Shown: positions 18,054-27,061, numbered from the stretch's first letter. The stretch: DNA of 64,000 bases from Ruegeria arenilitoris (GCF_013030985.1 NZ_WPYP01000004.1:62001-126000); one strand, 5' to 3'. Numbers and translations: made by a program. The notes: generated by a model not told the origin, from the sequence alone.

Positions 18054-18068
18054 TTAAAATAAACGTAA
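18054..18068. promoter_or_regulatory. Candidate CtrA-binding site
   Basis: TTAA at 18054-18057, seven bases, then GTAA at 18065-18068 matches the CtrA consensus TTAA-N7-TTAA at 7 of 8 positions. It lies in the 111-bp divergent region between the rod-binding-protein gene and fliK. CtrA controls flagellar genes in many Alphaproteobacteria; binding here is inferred. Confidence 0.45.
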
Positions 18069-18114
18069 CTTCCTGCAGGCAGATTTCCGGTTACACAAAA
18101 GGAGCCGGAGCAAA

Positions 18115-19344
18115 ATGCCCAACCCTCTTTCAGCGGTGATGTCCTCACCTACCGCAGCCGCGAAACCGGATGCGACCCCGCCTAAGGCGCGCGAATCCAA
18201 TAGCGGCAAGTCCTTTCAAACGGTCATGGATCAGGACACCAGCCCACAATCCAGTGATGCTGAAACGACTGATCTTCTGGTTCAAGACCCGGAGGCAGCG
18301 GCAGAGCTGGAAGTCGCCCCGGAAGAGGTTGAGTCGGCAGACAGCGCTGTTGCACCGGATGACCAACTCCTTGCCGAAGTCCGTCCTGTTACAGCAGAGG
18401 CGATGCCAAAGCCGGATTTGGAATCGACCCCCAGGGAACAGTCCGCAACACCGGCGGTCGTCCCGGCTGACGCGGAATCAACCGGCGACAAGCAACCGGA
18501 TCTTCCACAGGCAGACCTCCCGCAAACCGCCGAAAGCCCAGCACAGCGTTTGGTTCCTCCGGTCTTTCAGGCTTTGGTTGCCGGAAGTGACCAACCGAGG
18601 CGACCGACTGAAAACGTCCATAAACCACAAAGCCTGCCGATGGGTCCGGTCGTTGTGGACCAGCGCCCGAAAGAATTGCCGTCTCTGTCGGTCTTTACCA
18701 GCCCGGATCGGGATACACCGCTGGTCACTCCGTTGGCTAATCCGGCACCTAAACATCCAAAAACACCCGATCGCGCGCCGACATTCGTTCAGATGCAGCT
18801 TCTGGCGACCGAGAAAACCAGCCTGCAAGCTGAAACACAGCCGGTTCCCGAGATCGAGGACATACAGACCGCGAGAGAGACCACGACTCTGTCAGCCGCG
18901 CGCGACTCGGGGCCCGCAATGCAGGCAATGACAGCCACCGCCCGCGCGGAAACGGCGCGCGCCATCGCATCTCAGATGGCTACAGCCATCAATGTGCGGT
19001 CGCATTCCGGCACCATCGAGGTTGCGTTGAACCCCGAAGAACTGGGGCGCGTTTCGATTGTTCTGAATGGCCGCGACGATGGCTTGCACCTGACAATCAG
19101 CGCGGAACGCCCCGAGACGCTGGACATGATGCGGCGCCACCTCTCGGTTCTCGAGGCCGAGTTCCAGAACTTCGGTCTGGGCGATCTGTCCTTTGATCTG
19201 GGTACATCTGCCGATGCGCAGCACGACGATTCTGACGGGGGTGAGGGCAACGAGTTCTCGACCCCTCAACCCGAGCACGTCGCCGAGACTGGCCCGGCAC
19301 GCCCAAAAATTGCCCCTGACGGGCGAATCGACATGAGGCTTTGA
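18115..19344 (+). CDS. fliK: Flagellar hook-length control protein FliK
   Basis: This 409-residue protein has a long, low-complexity Pro/Glu/Ala/Thr-rich ruler region (about 1-270) and a compact C-terminal FliK domain (about 275-365). The domain contains GTIEVALNPEELGRVSIVL, then ISAERPETLDMMRRHL, then LEAEFQNFGL. FliK is secreted during hook growth and triggers the export-specificity switch when the hook is long enough. An AAAGGAG box precedes the ATG. It is followed immediately by flgD, whose TTG/ATG start region overlaps the fliK stop. Confidence 0.9.
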   Translation: MPNPLSAVMSSPTAAAKPDATPPKARESNSGKSFQTVMDQDTSPQSSDAETTDLLVQDPEAAAELEVAPEEVESADSAVAPDDQLLAEVRPVTAEAMPKPDLESTPREQSATPAVVPADAESTGDKQPDLPQADLPQTAESPAQRLVPPVFQALVAGSDQPRRPTENVHKPQSLPMGPVVVDQRPKELPSLSVFTSPDRDTPLVTPLANPAPKHPKTPDRAPTFVQMQLLATEKTSLQAETQPVPEIEDIQTARETTTLSAARDSGPAMQAMTATARAETARAIASQMATAINVRSHSGTIEVALNPEELGRVSIVLNGRDDGLHLTISAERPETLDMMRRHLSVLEAEFQNFGLGDLSFDLGTSADAQHDDSDGGEGNEFSTPQPEHVAETGPARPKIAPDGRIDMRL

Positions 19345-19346
19345 CC

Positions 19347-20012
19347 ATGATCACCCCAACGCAATCGACAACTCAGACCAACGCGCCCGTGCAGGGGGCC
19401 TCTAAGTCACAAGCCGCATCCGTGGCGTCCGATTTCGACACGTTCCTGTTGCTGATGACCACACAAGCGCAGAATCAGGACCCGCTGGAGCCGATGGATT
19501 CCAGTGAATACGCCTCACAACTGGCGCAGTTTTCGATGGTTGAACAGCAGGTGCAAACCAACGAGGCGCTGTCCGGGCTGGTGCTGTCACTGGGCGGCGT
19601 CAAGCTGGAGGAGCTGGCCAATTGGATCGGCATGGACGTTAAGACTACCGCGGCGTTTCACTTTGACGGTGAGCCTGTGACCCTGTCCGCGCAGGCTGCA
19701 GCGACGGCCGATGGCGCGGTCATGGTCATCCGTGACAGCAATGGCACCGAGATTGAGAGGGTTTCTGTCCCGGTGACACAGACCGACTTTGTCTGGGCCG
19801 GAACAGCGAGTGACGGCAGCCCGTTGCCCGCGGGCAGCTATACGGCGACGCTGGAAAGCTATGAAGGGGATGAGTTGCTATCGGCCCAACCCGTCGCGGC
19901 CTACAATCAGGTGGTTGAGGCGCAGGTCGGGGAGGACTCGGTCTTGCTGACTCTGGAAAGCGGTCAGGTTGTGCCGGTGGGAATGGTCACAGCGGTTCGC
20001 GCCGGAGCTTGA
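19347..20012 (+). CDS. flgD: Flagellar hook capping protein FlgD
   Basis: FlgD forms the scaffold cap on which hook subunits polymerise. The 221-residue protein has the signature N-terminal block DFDTFLLLMTTQAQNQDPLEP and SSEYASQLAQFSMVEQ, followed by the FlgD Ig-like and tudor-like domains (about 85-200). The ATG at 19347 was chosen; a TTG two codons earlier overlaps the fliK stop. It is co-transcribed with fliK. Confidence 0.93.
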   Translation: MITPTQSTTQTNAPVQGASKSQAASVASDFDTFLLLMTTQAQNQDPLEPMDSSEYASQLAQFSMVEQQVQTNEALSGLVLSLGGVKLEELANWIGMDVKTTAAFHFDGEPVTLSAQAAATADGAVMVIRDSNGTEIERVSVPVTQTDFVWAGTASDGSPLPAGSYTATLESYEGDELLSAQPVAAYNQVVEAQVGEDSVLLTLESGQVVPVGMVTAVRAGA

Positions 20013-20066
20013 TCTGCGGGGCGCGACAGGCCAAACCTGTGCAACCTGCGACTCGCTTTTGTACCG

Positions 20067-20933
20067 GTGGCCCCTCTGTCTGACCCGATTACCCCTCCGT
20101 TGGATCTTGTTGATGACCTGCGCGATCAGGGTCTGATTGCAGGGGGCGCACGGTTTCAGACCTTGTATGGCGGGCGCACAAATCAGGTCTGGAAGGTGTT
20201 GGAAGAAAACGGCGGCAAGGTGCTGAAACTGTACCGTGCCGGGCTGCGCAATCCTCTGTTCCGCAACGATGCCGAGTTGGAGGCGCAGTGCCTGACCGCC
20301 TTGGAGCCCAGCGGATTTGCCCCCCTCCTGCGCGCAGCCGGTCAACATGAACATGGCCGATGGGTGTTCTACGATCACGCGCCGGGCTCACCCTGGCGCG
20401 AGGGGACGGCTAAGGTGGGGACGCTGCTGCGCAAGCTGCATACACTCAACTTGCCCGTACAAGCGCCCAAAGGGTGCAATGGCAGCGCGGATCTGGCCCG
20501 ACACGGGCAGAGTATACTTGATGGATGCGTTTCCAGCACACGGCGTAGGCTGGAACAATTGAAGCCCGACGAACAAGTGCCGCCGACTGCCAACACCTGC
20601 CTGATCCACGGTGACCCGGTGGCCGGGAACATTCTGGCCGCACCGTCCGGCCTGACCCTCATTGACTGGCAATGCCCGGCGCAGGGTGATCCTTGTGAGG
20701 ACCTAGCTTTGTTCCTGTCCCCGGCGATGCAACATCTTTACCGGGGCGCGGCTCTGACGCAGGAAGAAGAGCATGAGTTCCTGTCCGCCTATGGCCACAC
20801 GGAAACGCTGGAACGGTATCAGGTACTGCGCCGCTGGTACGCGTGGCGCATGGCGGCCTATTGCCTGTGGCGTGCTGAAAACGGCGCGGGTGATTACGCG
20901 GAAGGGTTGGAACTGGAGCTGGCGACGCTCTGA
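20067..20933 (+). CDS. Aminoglycoside/choline-kinase-like phosphotransferase
   Basis: The 288-residue APH/ChoK-fold kinase has the Brenner motif HGDPVAGN at 181-188 (catalytic Asp183) and the metal-binding IDWQCPAQGDPCEDLA at about 199-214. The N-lobe GRTNQVWKV segment provides the nucleotide loop. The substrate is not evident; related proteins phosphorylate choline, thiamine or homoserine. The start is a GTG with no clear upstream site. The gene ends 3 bp from the convergent FAD oxidoreductase and stands apart from the flagellar genes. Confidence 0.75.
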   Translation: MAPLSDPITPPLDLVDDLRDQGLIAGGARFQTLYGGRTNQVWKVLEENGGKVLKLYRAGLRNPLFRNDAELEAQCLTALEPSGFAPLLRAAGQHEHGRWVFYDHAPGSPWREGTAKVGTLLRKLHTLNLPVQAPKGCNGSADLARHGQSILDGCVSSTRRRLEQLKPDEQVPPTANTCLIHGDPVAGNILAAPSGLTLIDWQCPAQGDPCEDLALFLSPAMQHLYRGAALTQEEEHEFLSAYGHTETLERYQVLRRWYAWRMAAYCLWRAENGAGDYAEGLELELATL

Positions 20934-20936
20934 CCG

Positions 20937-22238
20937 TCACCAATCCGCAAGCGCCATCACCGCATAAGCAGGTGGCATCAACGCACGGCGCCAGCGCCCA
21001 AGCGGAAACCGCTGCGGCGCACGTGCAATTGGTTCCGGGAGTTCGGGGTCCTGCCCCAGAACCATCCGGGCCAGCGCGCGCCCGCAATAGGTGCCCATCG
21101 CCACCCCATTACCGTGAAAGGCGAACCCGGCGAACATCCCCGGCTGGCCCTCTACCGGTCCGGCAAATGGCGTAAGGCCCCGGGACAGGCAAACCATGCC
21201 CGACCACATATGGGTCACGTCAACACCTGCCCAACCCGGGAACATCTGCCTGAAGTCCTTGACGACCTTGCGCCGAATGGCGGCCTCGGCCCAAGGCGAT
21301 GACAGCAACCCTCCACGCATACCGAACAGAAACCGCCGGTCAGGCATCAGGCGGAAGTAATGCAGCAGATTGCGCGTGTCATAAGACATCTGATTCGTGG
21401 TCCAGCCCTGTGCCTGCAACTCGGCCTCGGACAAAGGACGGGTGACCAGAACCGTGGATTGGGCGGGCATATAGCGGCCCGCCATCCAGAACGGGATGTC
21501 CTCACTGGAATACCCGTTGGTGCAGATCAGCACGTTCTGCGCCCTGATCCGGCCCGAGTCGGTCTGAACTTCGAAACCGGATTGCGTTTTTCGGATGGTT
21601 CGCGCCGCGCTGTTTTGGAACAGGTCAGCGCCACGGGATCGGGCCGCCTGCGCCAGCCCGAACAGGTATTTTCTGGGGTTCAGGGCAAATCCGATCGGGT
21701 TTGTATAGCCTCCGTGAAACCCGTCGCCAAAGCCCAGCCCCGGCAGATCACCGGGTTCATGAAGCGTGCCCGAGGTCCCGGCCTGCCGCCGCAGCTTTTC
21801 CATCGCGCGTGGAGTATGAGCCAGTTGGGTCTCACCCTGCGAATGCACATCGGCATCGATACGTTGGGTCTCAAGCAGATCAGCGACAATATGAACCGCA
21901 TCTTCTTCGGCTTGGGCATAGCTGTTTGCGGCGGCTTCTCCGAACTGGCGGGCCATCGCGCCATGGCTCAGCTTTGACCCACCCAGACAACAGAAGCCAC
22001 CATTGCGTCCGGACGCTCCCCAACCCGGTGACCCGGCTTCGAGCACGGCGACCGACACTCCGGCCTCGACCAGATGCAACGCCGCCGACAGGCCGGTGAA
22101 GCCGCCGCCGATGATGACGACATCGACGCTCTGGTCGCCTTCCTGCACTGGCCAATTGGGGCTGGGGCAGGTCTCATCCCACCAACAACCCGCGCGCGGA
22201 CCGGGGCCGTAGGTGTAGTTGGGGTAGATGCGCCTCAT
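20937..22238 (-). CDS. FAD-dependent oxidoreductase, PuuB-like (DAO family)
   Basis: This 433-residue protein has the FAD-binding GGGFTGL at 44-50 after a roughly 38-residue N-terminal extension (YPNYTYGPGPRAGCWWDET) like that of gamma-glutamylputrescine oxidases. LEAGSPGWGASGRNGG and a C-terminal FAFHGNGVAMGTYCGRALA complete the D-amino-acid-oxidase-fold pattern. The likely reaction is oxidation of a polyamine or a gamma-glutamylated amine. The true start is the ATG at 22238, overlapping the upstream permease stop (ATGA), so it is the last gene of the polyamine transport operon. No puuA homologue is present in the window. Confidence 0.82.
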   Translation of the reverse strand: MRRIYPNYTYGPGPRAGCWWDETCPSPNWPVQEGDQSVDVVIIGGGFTGLSAALHLVEAGVSVAVLEAGSPGWGASGRNGGFCCLGGSKLSHGAMARQFGEAAANSYAQAEEDAVHIVADLLETQRIDADVHSQGETQLAHTPRAMEKLRRQAGTSGTLHEPGDLPGLGFGDGFHGGYTNPIGFALNPRKYLFGLAQAARSRGADLFQNSAARTIRKTQSGFEVQTDSGRIRAQNVLICTNGYSSEDIPFWMAGRYMPAQSTVLVTRPLSEAELQAQGWTTNQMSYDTRNLLHYFRLMPDRRFLFGMRGGLLSSPWAEAAIRRKVVKDFRQMFPGWAGVDVTHMWSGMVCLSRGLTPFAGPVEGQPGMFAGFAFHGNGVAMGTYCGRALARMVLGQDPELPEPIARAPQRFPLGRWRRALMPPAYAVMALADW

Positions 22239-23053
22239 TCCGTTCGGGCGGCAGCCATTTCGTCTTGTCGCTGCCGCATCATCGCGCGTTTGGTCACCAG
22301 CGAGGCGATGATCACGCCAATGGTGACAACCGCGATCATGATCGTCGATAGCGCGTTGATTTCGGGACTGAGCCCCAATCGCACGGAAGAGAATATTCTC
22401 ATCGGCAAGGTCGTCGCCGACGGCCCCGAGGTGAATGATGCGATCACAAGATCGTCCAGCGAGAGGGTGAAAGCCAGCAGCCATCCCGAAATCACCGCAG
22501 GCGCGATTATCGGCAGGGTAACCAGACGAAACGCTTGCGCCGGTGAGCAACCCAGATCCAATGCGGCCTCTTCCAGTGATTGATCGAACGTTACAAGACG
22601 CGACGAGACGACAACGGACACAAAGCACATCGAGAACGTCGTGTGCGCCAACACAATGGTCAGGATGCCGCGATCCAGTCCGATACCGATGAAGAGCAGC
22701 AACAGCGACAGGCCGGTGATGACTTCAGGCATTACCAGCGGCGCATAAATCATGCCCGAAAACAAAGTACGGCCAAGGAAACGGCCCCCGCGCACCAGCA
22801 CATAAGCGGCGGCGGTGCCCAGAATTGTTGCGATCGTCGACGAGAACACAGCAACGCGCAAAGTCACCCACGCTGCGTCCAAGATTTGCTCATTCTGAAA
22901 AAGCTCACCGTACCACTTGGTCGAGAACCCTGCCCAGACGGTGACCAGCTTGCTTTCATTGAAGCTGAAGATGATCAGGATGATCATCGGGATATAGAGA
23001 AAGGCGAACCCCAGGGTCAGCGAGACCGTGTTGAACCAGCTTAACCTGCTCAT
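22235..23053 (-). CDS. potI: Polyamine ABC transporter permease (PotC/PotI type)
   Basis: The 272-residue inner-membrane permease has about six transmembrane segments and the EAA loop of binding-protein-dependent importers (EEAALDLGCSPAQAFRLVTLP). The C-terminal ADDLVIASFTSGP-like segment (DDLVIASFTSGPSATTLP) is typical of PotC/PotI. It pairs with the PotB/PotH-type permease encoded upstream. The start is the ATG at 23053; a longer frame runs into the other permease gene. Overlaps of 4 bp at both ends show tight coupling within the operon. Confidence 0.9.
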   Translation of the reverse strand: MSRLSWFNTVSLTLGFAFLYIPMIILIIFSFNESKLVTVWAGFSTKWYGELFQNEQILDAAWVTLRVAVFSSTIATILGTAAAYVLVRGGRFLGRTLFSGMIYAPLVMPEVITGLSLLLLFIGIGLDRGILTIVLAHTTFSMCFVSVVVSSRLVTFDQSLEEAALDLGCSPAQAFRLVTLPIIAPAVISGWLLAFTLSLDDLVIASFTSGPSATTLPMRIFSSVRLGLSPEINALSTIMIAVVTIGVIIASLVTKRAMMRQRQDEMAAARTE

Positions 23054-23940
23054 TGCTCGGCCTCCGTCTGTTTTTGCTGATTGCGCTGGAACAGCACGAT
23101 CGGGATCACGAGGATCAGCAACAGCACCACCGCCACGGCGCTGGCCACCGGCCAGTCGCGGTTCGAGAAGAACTCCTCCCACAGCACTTTGCCGATCATC
23201 AGAGTACCCGAGCCGCCCAGAAGCGACGGGATCACGAACTCACCGATCACCGGGATCATGACAAGGAAACAACCCGCGATGATGCCGGGGCGCGACAGCG
23301 GGACCGTCACCAGCCAAAAGGCCTGCAGGCGCGAACAGCCCAGATCCTCGGCCGCTTCGATCAGGGATCCGTCCATCCGCTCGAGCGAGGAATAGATCGG
23401 CAGGATCATGAACGGCAGATAGGTATAAACGATGCCGATATAGACCGCCGTATTGGTGTTCAGAATGACCAGCGGGGTCGAGATGATGCCGGTCCACAGC
23501 AGGAACTGGTTCAGGTAGCCTTCGTTCGACAGGATGCCCATCCACGCATAAACGCGGATCAGGAACGAGGTCCAGAATGGCAGGATCACCAGCATCATCA
23601 GCGTCGGACGCCATTCCGCAGGTGCGCGCGCCATGCCATAGGCGATGGGATAGCCCACCAGCAGCGTCAGAAAGGTGGAAATGACCGCGATCTTGACGCT
23701 GGAGAGATAGGCCTTCCAATACAGGTCATCCTCAGTCAGCCAGACGAAGTTTTCGAAATCCAGCTGGCTGAAAAACTCTTTGATCCCGGCCCAACCCTGC
23801 GACAGGTCCAGCGTCGGCGTGTAAGGCGGAATGGCAAGTTCGGTGTCTGACAGTGAAATTTTCAGGACAATGAAGAACGGCACCAGAAACAGCGCCAGCA
23901 GCCAGACATACGGAACGGCAATCAGAAACGCGCGGCGCAT
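23050..23940 (-). CDS. potH: Polyamine ABC transporter permease (PotB/PotH type)
   Basis: The 296-residue permease has six predicted membrane segments beginning with LIAVPYVWLLALFLVPFFIV. The EAA loop is IEAAEDLGCSRLQAFWLVTVPLS, and the C-terminal part contains GEFVIPSLLGG, a signature of PotB/PotH. It forms the heteromeric channel with the downstream permease and is energised by the ATPase encoded just upstream. The ATG at 23940 shares one base with the ATPase stop (TGATG). Confidence 0.9.
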   Translation of the reverse strand: MRRAFLIAVPYVWLLALFLVPFFIVLKISLSDTELAIPPYTPTLDLSQGWAGIKEFFSQLDFENFVWLTEDDLYWKAYLSSVKIAVISTFLTLLVGYPIAYGMARAPAEWRPTLMMLVILPFWTSFLIRVYAWMGILSNEGYLNQFLLWTGIISTPLVILNTNTAVYIGIVYTYLPFMILPIYSSLERMDGSLIEAAEDLGCSRLQAFWLVTVPLSRPGIIAGCFLVMIPVIGEFVIPSLLGGSGTLMIGKVLWEEFFSNRDWPVASAVAVVLLLILVIPIVLFQRNQQKQTEAEQ

Positions 23941-25079
23941 CAGCTTGCCAGCAAAACCGCGGCAGTTGCTGTCCAGGACAGCCAGACCGGGTCTTCCCAT
24001 GTAAAGGATCGGCGCGAGATACGGCGGGTATTGGCCGTCTGCGCCTTGATAATCGTGCCATTCGGCAGCTCGACATGATAGGTCGAGAGATTGCCCAGAT
24101 AGGCGATGTCATGCACCTTGCCCTGCACCGCGTTGATCGCATCTGCCGGGCGGTCGGCCGAAATCGTCACCTTCTCGGGCCGGATCGCAATATGGCAGGC
24201 CTGTCCGTTCGAAAAACCGTTGGCCGAGGTCGCCGTCAGGGGTGATTGCCCCTCGGCCCAGTCGATTTGATAGCTGTCCTCGCCATTGGCCGATGCGCGG
24301 CCTTCGATAATGTTTACGTCACCAATGAAATCAGCGACATAGACCGAGTTCGGGTTTTCATAGATGCGATCCGGCGTTGCCACCTGCATCAACTTGCCCT
24401 GATCCATCACCGCGACGCGGCTGGCGACGGTCATGGCTTCTTCCTGGTCGTGGGTAACGATTACAAATGTGGTGCCGGTCTTTTCCTGAATGTCCATCAG
24501 CTCGAACTGCGTGTCCTGCCGCAGTTTCTTGTCCAGTGCACCCAAAGGTTCGTCCAGCAGCAGAAGTTTGGGTGCCTTGGCCAGAGATCGCGCCAGCGCC
24601 ACCCGCTGACGTTGCCCACCCGAGATCTGATGCGGCTTGCGGCGGGCGAATTGCTCCAACCGTGTCAGGCGCAGCATCTCCTCGACGCGGTCCTGAAGAT
24701 CATGTTTGGGCATGTTGTCCCGGCGCAGGCCGAAGGCGATGTTGTCCCAGATGCTGAGATGCGGAAACAGCGCGTAGGATTGGAACATCATGTTCACCGC
24801 CCGTTTGTTCGGCGGGATCGGGTCGATGTCCTGACCGCCCAGCATGATATGCCCTTCGGTCGGTTTTTCGAACCCCGCCAGCATCCGCATCATGGTGGTC
24901 TTGCCACAGCCGGACGGACCCAGCAGAGCAAAGAATTCCTTTTCGAAGATATCCAAAGACAGGTTGTCGATGGCCGTGAACCCGCCAAAACGTTTGGTCA
25001 CATTCTGGAATTGGATCAATGGTTTCGCCTGTGGATCTTCCCACGGCGCAAAGACGGTAGTGTTCAAAACGGCCCCCAT
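23940..25079 (-). CDS. potG: Polyamine ABC transporter ATP-binding protein (PotA/PotG type)
   Basis: This 379-residue ATPase has Walker A GPSGCGKTT at 54-62, signature SGGQRQRVALARS from 153, Walker B LLLLDEP at 172-178 and the switch His in IVTHDQEEAM. A C-terminal TOBE regulatory domain (about 290-360) follows. MMFQSYALFPHLSIWDNIAFGLR is typical of polyamine-type importers. The ATG at 25079 gives the family N-terminus MGAVLNTT. It is transcribed after the solute-binding gene (57-bp gap) and before the two permeases. Confidence 0.92.
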   Translation of the reverse strand: MGAVLNTTVFAPWEDPQAKPLIQFQNVTKRFGGFTAIDNLSLDIFEKEFFALLGPSGCGKTTMMRMLAGFEKPTEGHIMLGGQDIDPIPPNKRAVNMMFQSYALFPHLSIWDNIAFGLRRDNMPKHDLQDRVEEMLRLTRLEQFARRKPHQISGGQRQRVALARSLAKAPKLLLLDEPLGALDKKLRQDTQFELMDIQEKTGTTFVIVTHDQEEAMTVASRVAVMDQGKLMQVATPDRIYENPNSVYVADFIGDVNIIEGRASANGEDSYQIDWAEGQSPLTATSANGFSNGQACHIAIRPEKVTISADRPADAINAVQGKVHDIAYLGNLSTYHVELPNGTIIKAQTANTRRISRRSFTWEDPVWLSWTATAAVLLAS

Positions 25080-25136
25080 TAGACAGTCTGATTGGAACAG
25101 CAAGGCGGTCAGGCCGCCTTGCTCAGATACTTCGGA

Positions 25137-26222
25137 TCAGGTGCCCGATTTGATCTTGGTCCACATGCGGGTCACAACACGCTGTGTTTTCTGCGGGTAC
25201 GGCCCTTTGATATAGGTGTTTTCCATGGCCTCAGCCGACGGGTAGACGGCGGGATCATCGATCACGTCAGGGTCCAGAAACTCTTGCGAGGCCTTGTTGC
25301 CGTTGGCGTAGAACACATAGTTCGACGCGGCCGCCATGTTCTGGGCGTCCAGCATGAAGTTGATGAACTGATGCGCTCCGTCAGGGTTCGGCGCGTCGAC
25401 CGGCACGGCCAGCTGGTCGAACCACATCTGCGAGCCTTCCTTGAACGCGTTATAGGCAATCTCGACCCCGTTATCGGCTTCGGCCGCGCGATCCCGCGCC
25501 TGCAACACATCACCCGAGAACCCAACGGCCACGCAGATATCCCCGTTGGCCAAGGCGTTGATGTATTCCGAGCTGTGGAACTTGTTTACGTAAGGCCGGA
25601 CCGCAGCAAAGACCTCTTCGGCTTTGGCGATATCGTCCTTGTCATGCGAATTCGGATCAAGGCCTGCATAGACCAAAGCCGCCGGCACCATCTCATCCGG
25701 GGCGTCCAGGAAATACACGCCGCACGAGGCTAGTTTCTCCATGTTCTCCGGGTTGAAGATCAGCTCCATCGAATCCAGCGGCGCATCTTCGCCCAGCACT
25801 TCTTTGACCTTACCGACATTCACGCCCAGCCCCGTGGTGCCCCACATGTAGTTGACCGAATGCTTGTTGCCGGGATCAAACTGCGAGACGCGCTCGGCAA
25901 TGACTTCCCACGCGTTGCCGATATTTGACAGTTTGGCCTTGTCCAGTTCCTGGAACGCACCCGCCTGAATCTGGCGGCTCATGAAGCTGCCGGTCGGCAC
26001 CACCACATCATAACCCGACCCCCCGGCCAGCATCTTGGTTTCCAGAACCTCGTTGCTGTCGAATACGTCGTAGATCAGCGTCAGGCCGGTTTCTTCCTCG
26101 AATTTCTTCAGAAGCTCCTCGTCGATATAATCGGACCAGTTGTAGACACGTACTTCTTCGGCGAAAGCCGCCGAGGTTCCCAATGCGATGACCGCGGTCA
26201 TCGTCAGCGTTTTGATTGACAT
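25137..26222 (-). CDS. potF: Polyamine-binding periplasmic protein (PotF/SpuD type)
   Basis: The 361-residue extracellular solute-binding protein has a signal peptide (about 1-21, ending AAFA), then the hallmark VRVYNWSDYIDEELLKKFEEETG of PotD/PotF. GYDVVVPTGSFMSRQI and FSGDVLQARDRA complete the family pattern, and the latter is close to putrescine binders. The ATG at 26222 follows a strong GGAG site and poly-A spacer. First gene of the uptake operon, divergent from a GntR/FCD regulator. A TTGATCAA palindrome lies 47 bp upstream. Confidence 0.9.
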   Translation of the reverse strand: MSIKTLTMTAVIALGTSAAFAEEVRVYNWSDYIDEELLKKFEEETGLTLIYDVFDSNEVLETKMLAGGSGYDVVVPTGSFMSRQIQAGAFQELDKAKLSNIGNAWEVIAERVSQFDPGNKHSVNYMWGTTGLGVNVGKVKEVLGEDAPLDSMELIFNPENMEKLASCGVYFLDAPDEMVPAALVYAGLDPNSHDKDDIAKAEEVFAAVRPYVNKFHSSEYINALANGDICVAVGFSGDVLQARDRAAEADNGVEIAYNAFKEGSQMWFDQLAVPVDAPNPDGAHQFINFMLDAQNMAAASNYVFYANGNKASQEFLDPDVIDDPAVYPSAEAMENTYIKGPYPQKTQRVVTRMWTKIKSGT

Positions 26223-26242
26223 TTTTTTCTCCCTGCAAGTGT

Positions 26243-26264
26243 ACGGGTATTTTCCCGTTTTTTT
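26243..26264. other. ACGGG/CCCGT hairpin with T-run in the potF leader
   Basis: ACGGG (26243-26247) and CCCGT (26254-26258) pair across 6 nt and are followed on the plus strand by a run of T. Read as potF leader RNA it is a small hairpin preceded by A-rich sequence. No plus-strand gene ends here, so a terminator role is unlikely. Confidence 0.3.
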
Positions 26265-26276
26265 GGATTTGATCAA
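26263..26276. promoter_or_regulatory. Candidate GntR operator 1 (TTGATCAA palindrome)
   Basis: TTGGATTTGATCAA contains the perfect 8-bp palindrome TTGATCAA at 26269-26276, upstream of potF. The same 14-base sequence recurs exactly 100 bp away at 26363-26376. Confidence 0.5.
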
Positions 26277-26305
26277 GTTTTGCGTTTTCCCTCGATCCCG
26301 CGTAT

Positions 26306-26326
26306 GGTTTCACGACGTCAGAAACC
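26306..26326. repeat. Inverted repeat GGTTTC-N9-GAAACC in the divergent promoter region
   Basis: Six-base arms at 26306-26311 and 26321-26326 flank a nine-base spacer that itself contains GACGTC. It lies midway between the two TTGATCAA palindromes and could be a second regulator's site. Confidence 0.35.
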
Positions 26327-26362
26327 TGACAAGTTAACCTCATCGGAATCAGGGCAAACCAA

Positions 26363-26376
26363 TTGGATTTGATCAA
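26363..26376. promoter_or_regulatory. Candidate GntR operator 2 overlapping the regulator's start codon
   Basis: TTGGATTTGATCAA repeats site 1; with the next base it forms the 10-bp palindrome TTTGATCAAA (26368-26377). It covers the first codons of the GntR gene, an autoregulatory position. Confidence 0.5.
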
Positions 26377-27046
26377 AAATAAGGCATCGGGAACCAAGGC
26401 AGAGGGCGAAAAACGGCCTGCACATGAACAGGTGTACCAGACCCTAAAAGCGCAGATCATGTTCGGCGAATTGGTACCGGGACAGCCTGTCACGATACAG
26501 GGTCTGACCGAATCTCTTGGGGTTGGAATGACCCCGGTACGCGAAGCGATCCGGCGTCTGATCTCGGATGGCGCGCTGGTGTTTCAGGGTAACCGCAGGG
26601 TCAGTGTCCCGTTGTTGTCGGCGGGTGATGTTGAGCAGATGATCTTTGCAAGATTATCAATAGAAACAGAGCTTTCCAAACGTGCGACCGCGAATATGAA
26701 CAGCGCGGATATCGACCGCCTTGAACGCCTCGACCAACAGCTGGACCGCACCATCGCCGATGGTGACGTCAGCGGCTATCTGCGCCTGAATCACAGCTTC
26801 CACGAGGCGCTGTATTCCCACGCGAACGCACCGATTCTCAGCGATCTGACCGAGCGACTCTGGCTGAGATTCGGGCCGTCCCTACGCGTGGTTTGTGGCC
26901 GTTTTGGCACGCAGAGCCTGCCGGATTGGCACAAGGACATCCTTACCGCTCTGCGCGCTCAGGACGCCGATGGGGTCGCAAAAGCCACTGCAAAGGACAT
27001 CAAACAGGGGATGGAACTGATGGCCGATGCCCTGAGCCATGACTAG
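26363..27046 (+). CDS. GntR-family transcriptional regulator, FCD (FadR) subfamily
   Basis: In this 227-residue protein the N-terminal winged helix (about 18-85; EQVYQTLKAQIMFGELVPG, then VGMTPVREAIRRLISDGAL) is followed by an all-helical FCD effector domain with metal/ligand residues in RLNHSFHEALY. The start is the TTG at 26363, because an in-frame stop lies 33 bp upstream and no ATG intervenes; a second TTG two codons on is possible. It is divergent from the polyamine uptake operon and upstream of the aminotransferase. Palindromes near all three genes suggest it controls them, probably with a polyamine or a derived acid as effector. Confidence 0.88.
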   Translation: MDLIKNKASGTKAEGEKRPAHEQVYQTLKAQIMFGELVPGQPVTIQGLTESLGVGMTPVREAIRRLISDGALVFQGNRRVSVPLLSAGDVEQMIFARLSIETELSKRATANMNSADIDRLERLDQQLDRTIADGDVSGYLRLNHSFHEALYSHANAPILSDLTERLWLRFGPSLRVVCGRFGTQSLPDWHKDILTALRAQDADGVAKATAKDIKQGMELMADALSHD

Positions 27047-27061
27047 TTTTCCGTGATTCGA

